This document shows, piece after piece, positions 60,347-64,000 of a DNA stretch of 64,000 bases. Position 1 is the stretch's first letter, and every line of letters begins with the position of its first letter. Below the pieces are notes generated by a model. The model saw only the letters and a list, made by a program, of their open reading frames with translations. It had not been told where the DNA came from and did no database searches. The position numbers and the translations under genes were made by a program. The stretch is from UBA6107 sp964533735 (GTDB taxonomy: Bacteria > Chloroflexota > Anaerolineae > Anaerolineales > Anaerolineaceae), in NCBI GenBank assembly GCA_964533735.1, contig CAZHMD010000001.1, positions 248,001 through 312,000 of the forward strand. Direction: 5' to 3'.

Positions 60347-61909
60347 ATGATTAAAAAGATTGCCTTGATTTTCGCCGCCATAATCCTTCTCACTGCTTGT
60401 GACGGGTTCTTTAACGCATCTGGTCTCGAAATTACCATAATTGATGCTGCCAATCCAATACAGGTTAATGTTCCTGAAGGTTCTTCTGTTGCTGAAGCGC
60501 TGGCTACTGCTGGTTTGAAAATGAACTCTTTAGATAAAATTGATCTTCCATTAACGGCACCCCTTACAACGCAAACGACAATAACGATTACCCGTGTGAC
60601 AGAAGAATTTATTGTAGAAGAATCAGTCCTTCCATTCGATCACCAGACAGTAAAAAATGAAGCGCTTCAGGAAGGTCAGAGTGTTCTAATCCAATCGGGA
60701 GTAAACGGCCGTAAACAATCCATTTACCGGGTTGTATATGAAAATGGAGTGCAGGTCTCCCGAGCCTTCGTAAGTTCTGAGACTTTGTTATCTGCTCAAC
60801 CTGAGATTGTAATGGTTGGAGTTCAATCTCCATATTCTGTTTCTTCTATTCAAGGCATGATCGTTTACATTTCAGGCGGGAATGCATGGGCAATGGAGGC
60901 GAACACAGGTAACAGGCGGCCGGTTGTTACGACGGGAGATCTTGACGGGCGAATTTTTACTCTCTCACCTGACCGCAATTGGTTGTTGTTTTCAAGATCT
61001 GATAGTAACGACAGCAAAACCGAAATCAATCACCTTTGGCTAATCAACTTATCCAAAGAAATTCCTGACTTGATCGATACAGGAATTTCTAACGTTGTAC
61101 ACTATGCCGAATGGGTCCCTGGAAAAACACGCACCATAACATTTTCCACTGCCGAATTAAGTACATCACCTCCCTTCTGGAACGCCAACAACGACCTTAT
61201 CCAGGCAAGATTTGACACTAACGGTACACTGCTGGATAAAATAAATATTGTAGATACCAATTCCGGCGGTTTATACGGTTGGTGGGGATCTAGTTTTAAA
61301 TGGTCTCCAGATGGCTCCCAGTTGATTTATATGCGTCCAGACTCGATTGGAGTGGTAAATATCGCTGATGGCACGCTGGACCCATTATTACAAATCCTGC
61401 CATATCAAACGGAAAGCGTTTGGGCTTGGGTTCCAGAGGTGTCATGGTCAAAAGATGGAGAGATTATCTACACAGCCCTTCCTGAAGACGCCGCGACCAA
61501 CCCCTCCGAGTCCACAAATCTCACAGCCATCCTGGTAGAGTCCAGGCAGTATATCCCATTGGTTCGGGATTGTGGTTTATTTTGCATCCCATCGAGTTCT
61601 GCATCCGATTCAACCGGTGTAGAATACGTCGCTTTTTTAAATGCGATTTTGCCTGATCAAAGTGAAGTAAGCAAATACAACTTATTTGTGATGGATAAAG
61701 ATGGTTCTAATCGCACAAAACTTTATCCGGGTGAAGGTATACAGGGTTTACAAGCCCAGGTTGTATATTGGGAACCTGTCGAAAATCCTGAAGATCATCC
61801 CAGATTGGCTTTTATTGCTCAAGGCAATCTATTTTTAGCAGATTTATTATCTAATTCAGTTAAACAGGTTACTGGGGATGGTTCAATAGTAAAGATCGAA
61901 TGGAAGTAA
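60347..61909 (+). CDS. Lipoprotein with DUF348-like and G5-like domains and a beta-propeller
   Basis: The 520-residue protein starts with a lipobox signal (I-L-L-T-A-C, residues 14-19). Residues 25-85 match the DUF348 pattern (V-P-E-G-S-S-V-A-E-A-L-A-T-A-G-L and closing T-I-T-R-V). Residues 86-165 match a G5 domain (L-Q-E-G-Q-S-V-L-I-Q-S-G and Y-R-V-V-Y-E-N-G). From about 180 there are WD40/TolB-like blades (S-P-D-R-N-W-L-L-F-S, W-S-P-D-G-S-Q-L). DUF348-G5 pairs occur in Rpf/YabE cell-wall enzymes, but here no hydrolase follows. The ATG at 60347 lacks a good ribosome site. Confidence 0.75.
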   Translation: MIKKIALIFAAIILLTACDGFFNASGLEITIIDAANPIQVNVPEGSSVAEALATAGLKMNSLDKIDLPLTAPLTTQTTITITRVTEEFIVEESVLPFDHQTVKNEALQEGQSVLIQSGVNGRKQSIYRVVYENGVQVSRAFVSSETLLSAQPEIVMVGVQSPYSVSSIQGMIVYISGGNAWAMEANTGNRRPVVTTGDLDGRIFTLSPDRNWLLFSRSDSNDSKTEINHLWLINLSKEIPDLIDTGISNVVHYAEWVPGKTRTITFSTAELSTSPPFWNANNDLIQARFDTNGTLLDKINIVDTNSGGLYGWWGSSFKWSPDGSQLIYMRPDSIGVVNIADGTLDPLLQILPYQTESVWAWVPEVSWSKDGEIIYTALPEDAATNPSESTNLTAILVESRQYIPLVRDCGLFCIPSSSASDSTGVEYVAFLNAILPDQSEVSKYNLFVMDKDGSNRTKLYPGEGIQGLQAQVVYWEPVENPEDHPRLAFIAQGNLFLADLLSNSVKQVTGDGSIVKIEWK

Positions 61910-61923
61910 AGGAGATATATTCA

Positions 61924-62880
61924 ATGCGGATATTGATTACCGGGGCAGCAGGATTTTTGGGATCACATTTATGCGATTATTTGATCTCTCAAGGTCATTC
62001 AGTGATCGGTATAGATAATTTTGTTACAGGAAGTCCTGATAACATTGCCCACCTCTCCGGGAATCAATATTTTGAGTTTATCAAGCACGATGTCTCAAAT
62101 TACATCGATATTCCCGGTAAGGTGGATGCCGTTTTGCACTTTGCGTCTCCCGCAAGCCCAAATCCTGCATCACCCTTCAGTTACCCCAATTTGCCTATCC
62201 AGACAATGAAAGCTGGTGCGTTGGGAACACTAAATTCACTAGGCGTTTCAAAAGCCAACAACGCCCACTTTCTCCTGGCTTCAACCAGTGAGATTTACGG
62301 TGACCCGCAGGAACATCCTCAAAAAGAAACATATTGGGGGCATGCTGATCCGATCGGTTTCCGTTCAGTGTATGACGAAGCAAAAAGGTTTGCCGAGGCA
62401 CTAACCATGGCATATCACCGATATCACGGTCTTGATACAAGGATCGTAAGGATTTTTAACACGTACGGACCGAGGATGCGCATTGATGATGGCCGGGTTG
62501 TTCCCAATTTTATTATGCAGGCATTAAACAATGAACCTTTAACGATATATGGTGACGGATCCCAAACACGTAGTTTTTGTTATGTTTCCGATTTGATTGA
62601 AGGAATATACAAACTCCTCATGTCCGATGAACACCAACCTGTAAACATCGGTAATCCTCAGGAAATCTCCATTCTACAATTTGCAGAAGAGATTAACCGA
62701 ATTATTGGCAATCCTCACGGAATTATCCATAAGATGGATCTGCGTCTCGGAGATGATCCACAACGCAGGCAACCAGACATCTCCAAAGCCCGATCCATAT
62801 TGAACTGGGAACCAAAAGTAAATCTGCAATCCGGTTTGGAAAGTACCATAAACTTTTTTAAGTCCAAATTGGCTAAATAA
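61924..62880 (+). CDS. NAD-dependent epimerase/dehydratase, probable UDP-glucuronate decarboxylase
   Basis: A 318-residue extended SDR enzyme. It has G-A-A-G-F-L-G-S-H-L-C near residue 7 for NAD, the S-T-S-E-I-Y-G-D-P strand, Y-D-E-A-K-R for the catalytic Tyr/Lys, and R-I-F-N-T-Y-G-P-R-M-R. This set is closest to UDP-xylose synthases, which make UDP-xylose from UDP-glucuronate. AAAGGAGA lies eight bases before the ATG at 61924; a longer reading from 61900 overlaps the lipoprotein. gtrA follows with a one-base overlap, pointing to cell-surface sugar assembly. Confidence 0.9.
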   Translation: MRILITGAAGFLGSHLCDYLISQGHSVIGIDNFVTGSPDNIAHLSGNQYFEFIKHDVSNYIDIPGKVDAVLHFASPASPNPASPFSYPNLPIQTMKAGALGTLNSLGVSKANNAHFLLASTSEIYGDPQEHPQKETYWGHADPIGFRSVYDEAKRFAEALTMAYHRYHGLDTRIVRIFNTYGPRMRIDDGRVVPNFIMQALNNEPLTIYGDGSQTRSFCYVSDLIEGIYKLLMSDEHQPVNIGNPQEISILQFAEEINRIIGNPHGIIHKMDLRLGDDPQRRQPDISKARSILNWEPKVNLQSGLESTINFFKSKLAK

Positions 62881-63335
62881 TGTCAGTAGAGAATAAAAAG
62901 AAGGAACTCGCTCGCTTCATCAGATTTGGTATTGTTGGAACGATCGGTTCAATTGTCGATTTCGGATTCTTAAATCTGCTGACATTGGTCTTTAACGTCC
63001 CATTCTTGGTCAGTAGCGTCATTTCTTTCTCTCTGGCGGTAGTCAATAATTTCATCCTAAACCGGATCTGGACCTTTTCTGGTTCAAGAAAAGAACCAAT
63101 CACTAAACAGTTACTGCAATTTGGACTTGTCAGTGTTATCGGATTATTGATCAGGACACCCCTACTTGCATGGCTGGAGAAAGTACTTGTTCCAATGGCT
63201 GAAAAATTTTTCCCCAACTTCCTCACGCCTACAATAATTGCCCATAATGTGAGCCTGGCAATTGCTATCGGAGTAGTTCTGTTATGGAATTATTTTGCGA
63301 ATCGGTTTTGGACTTTTAAAAACGTTCCCGCCTGA
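62880..63335 (+). CDS. GtrA-family membrane protein
   Basis: A 151-residue protein with four membrane helices (about 12-32, 36-56, 78-96, 115-137) and the family signatures R-F-G-I-V-G-T-I-G near the N-terminus and N-R-F-W-T-F at the C-terminus, plus N-F-I-L-N-R-I-W-T-F in the middle. GtrA proteins are thought to move lipid-linked sugars across the membrane. TAATG overlap with the UDP-sugar enzyme supports a shared glycan role. Confidence 0.92.
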   Translation: MSVENKKKELARFIRFGIVGTIGSIVDFGFLNLLTLVFNVPFLVSSVISFSLAVVNNFILNRIWTFSGSRKEPITKQLLQFGLVSVIGLLIRTPLLAWLEKVLVPMAEKFFPNFLTPTIIAHNVSLAIAIGVVLLWNYFANRFWTFKNVPA

Positions 63336-63352
63336 CAACCAGGATGCAAAAC

Positions 63353-64000
63353 ATGAATCATTCTGAGCGTATTAACCATTGTTTATCTGGTGAACCAATT
63401 GACAGGACTCCGGTGGCTCTATGGAGACATTTTCCCGTGGAAGACCAGGACCCGAGGCTATTGGCAAAAGCAGTAGTTCGTTTTCAGGAGAATTTCGATT
63501 TTGACCTCGTAAAAATTACCCCTGCATCCTCTTTTTGTGTAAAAGATTGGGGAGTTCGCGATGAATGGAAAGGAAATCCCGAAGGTACCAGGGATTTCGT
63601 CCATCAAATTATTTCTGAACCCCGAGATTGGTCATCTTTAAAACCTTTATCTGTTCGCCAGGGAGCCCTGGCAAATCAATTGGAGTGTATCCACCTGGTA
63701 AAAACGGCACTTCCAAAAGGTACTCCAGTAATCCAAACTATTTTCAGTCCCTTGTCACAGGCAAAAAACCTGGTTGGCAGAGATAAACTTGTCACACATT
63801 TGCGCTTTTATCCTAATGAAGTCAAAAAAGCGCTCGATATAATAAAAGAGACCACAATCAACTTCATAAATTCCTGTAAAACCCTTGGGATCGATGGCGT
63901 TTTTTATGCTGTTCAACACGCGCAAGCAGGTATCCTGAGTCCTGCCGAATTTGATGAATTCGAAATTCCCTTGGATATGGAAATACTGTCACACTGCCAG
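63353..64000 (+). CDS. Uroporphyrinogen-decarboxylase (URO-D) family protein, C-terminus cut by window edge
   Basis: 216 codons are visible from an ATG at 63353 to the right edge (another in-frame ATG lies at 63344). The start has the URO-D family opening S-E-R-I-N-H-C-L-S-G-E-P-I-D-R-T-P-V-A-L-W-R. Downstream are F-D-F-D-L-V-K-I-T-P and I-F-S-P-L-S-Q-A. This branch includes true HemE and corrinoid-type methyltransferases. HemE usually has P-V-W-x-M-R-Q-A-G in place of V-A-L-W-R-H-F, so a methyltransferase or unknown decarboxylase is more likely. Confidence 0.82.
   Translation, partial: MNHSERINHCLSGEPIDRTPVALWRHFPVEDQDPRLLAKAVVRFQENFDFDLVKITPASSFCVKDWGVRDEWKGNPEGTRDFVHQIISEPRDWSSLKPLSVRQGALANQLECIHLVKTALPKGTPVIQTIFSPLSQAKNLVGRDKLVTHLRFYPNEVKKALDIIKETTINFINSCKTLGIDGVFYAVQHAQAGILSPAEFDEFEIPLDMEILSHCQ

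Noticed and set aside
1..64000. CRISPR arrays, insertion sequences, rRNA genes, prophage
   Set aside because: No regularly spaced direct repeats, transposase motifs, rRNA segments or phage structural genes were seen on reading through both strands.

Overview
The window looks like a chromosomal stretch of a Chloroflexota bacterium, most likely of the class Anaerolineae. This is an inference from gene content: coenzyme F420 biosynthesis genes, several molybdenum hydroxylases, a family II pyrophosphatase with CBS domains, many lipoproteins but no outer-membrane proteins, an Asp23 protein, and AT-leaning codon use. No rRNA or other taxonomic marker is present to prove it. Coding density is very high and genes run in long, tightly packed or overlapping operons. 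No phage, insertion sequence or CRISPR array was seen.

Layout. 1-12.4 kb, mostly minus strand: a truncated PHP-domain gene, tRNA-Arg(TCU), two unrecognised proteins, a LysM/M23 peptidase with a DUF192 protein, then plus-strand exonuclease III and an orphan NarL-type regulator, then a minus-strand housekeeping run (DUF1385, ComEA-like HhH protein, YqeY, PgpH-type HD phosphodiesterase, YbeY, diacylglycerol/undecaprenol kinase) headed by an M20 peptidase.

12.4-27.5 kb, plus strand, is the most striking region: one unbroken run of 13 genes. It holds an SsnA-type aminohydrolase, F420H2:NADP oxidoreductase (NpdG), CofE, CofD and CofC, a luciferase-like (LLM) oxidoreductase, and a FAD subunit plus a fused FeS-Mo subunit resembling YgfM/XdhD. 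It continues with a CBS-domain pyrophosphatase, a fused FAD-FeS subunit, a small membrane protein, a separate Mo subunit, and a MocA-type cofactor cytidylyltransferase. It combines late F420 biosynthesis with two differently built molybdenum hydroxylases and the enzyme that matures their cofactor. The YgfK reductase that accompanies SsnA/XdhD/YgfM in enterobacteria is absent from the window.

27.5-38 kb, mostly minus strand: a DUF2007 protein, a YprB/MrfB-type exonuclease and a YprA/MrfA-type helicase that carries an extra HNH nuclease domain. Then come a prepilin peptidase (plus), PEP carboxykinase, a large carbohydrate-related lipoprotein, NusB, an Asp23 protein and an alpha/beta hydrolase. 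A 488-bp non-coding stretch (38007-38494) contains a dif-like 11-6-11 sequence directly upstream of a Xer-type tyrosine recombinase gene.

39.5-64 kb: cold-shock protein, TypA/BipA, a patatin-like phospholipase, a two-component system with a membrane protein, an extracellular nuclease lipoprotein, glycerol kinase, ribosomal protein L25 with a clear promoter and terminator, a minus-strand tRNA-modification operon (cysteine desulfurase, MnmA, membrane protein, TrmI, NUDIX CoA pyrophosphatase), phosphoglucomutase/TatD/polyprenyl synthase, tRNA-Leu(GAG), PlsX, a NERD-like membrane protein, RluB and ScpB, a DUF348-G5-propeller lipoprotein, UDP-glucuronate decarboxylase, GtrA and a truncated uroporphyrinogen-decarboxylase-family gene.
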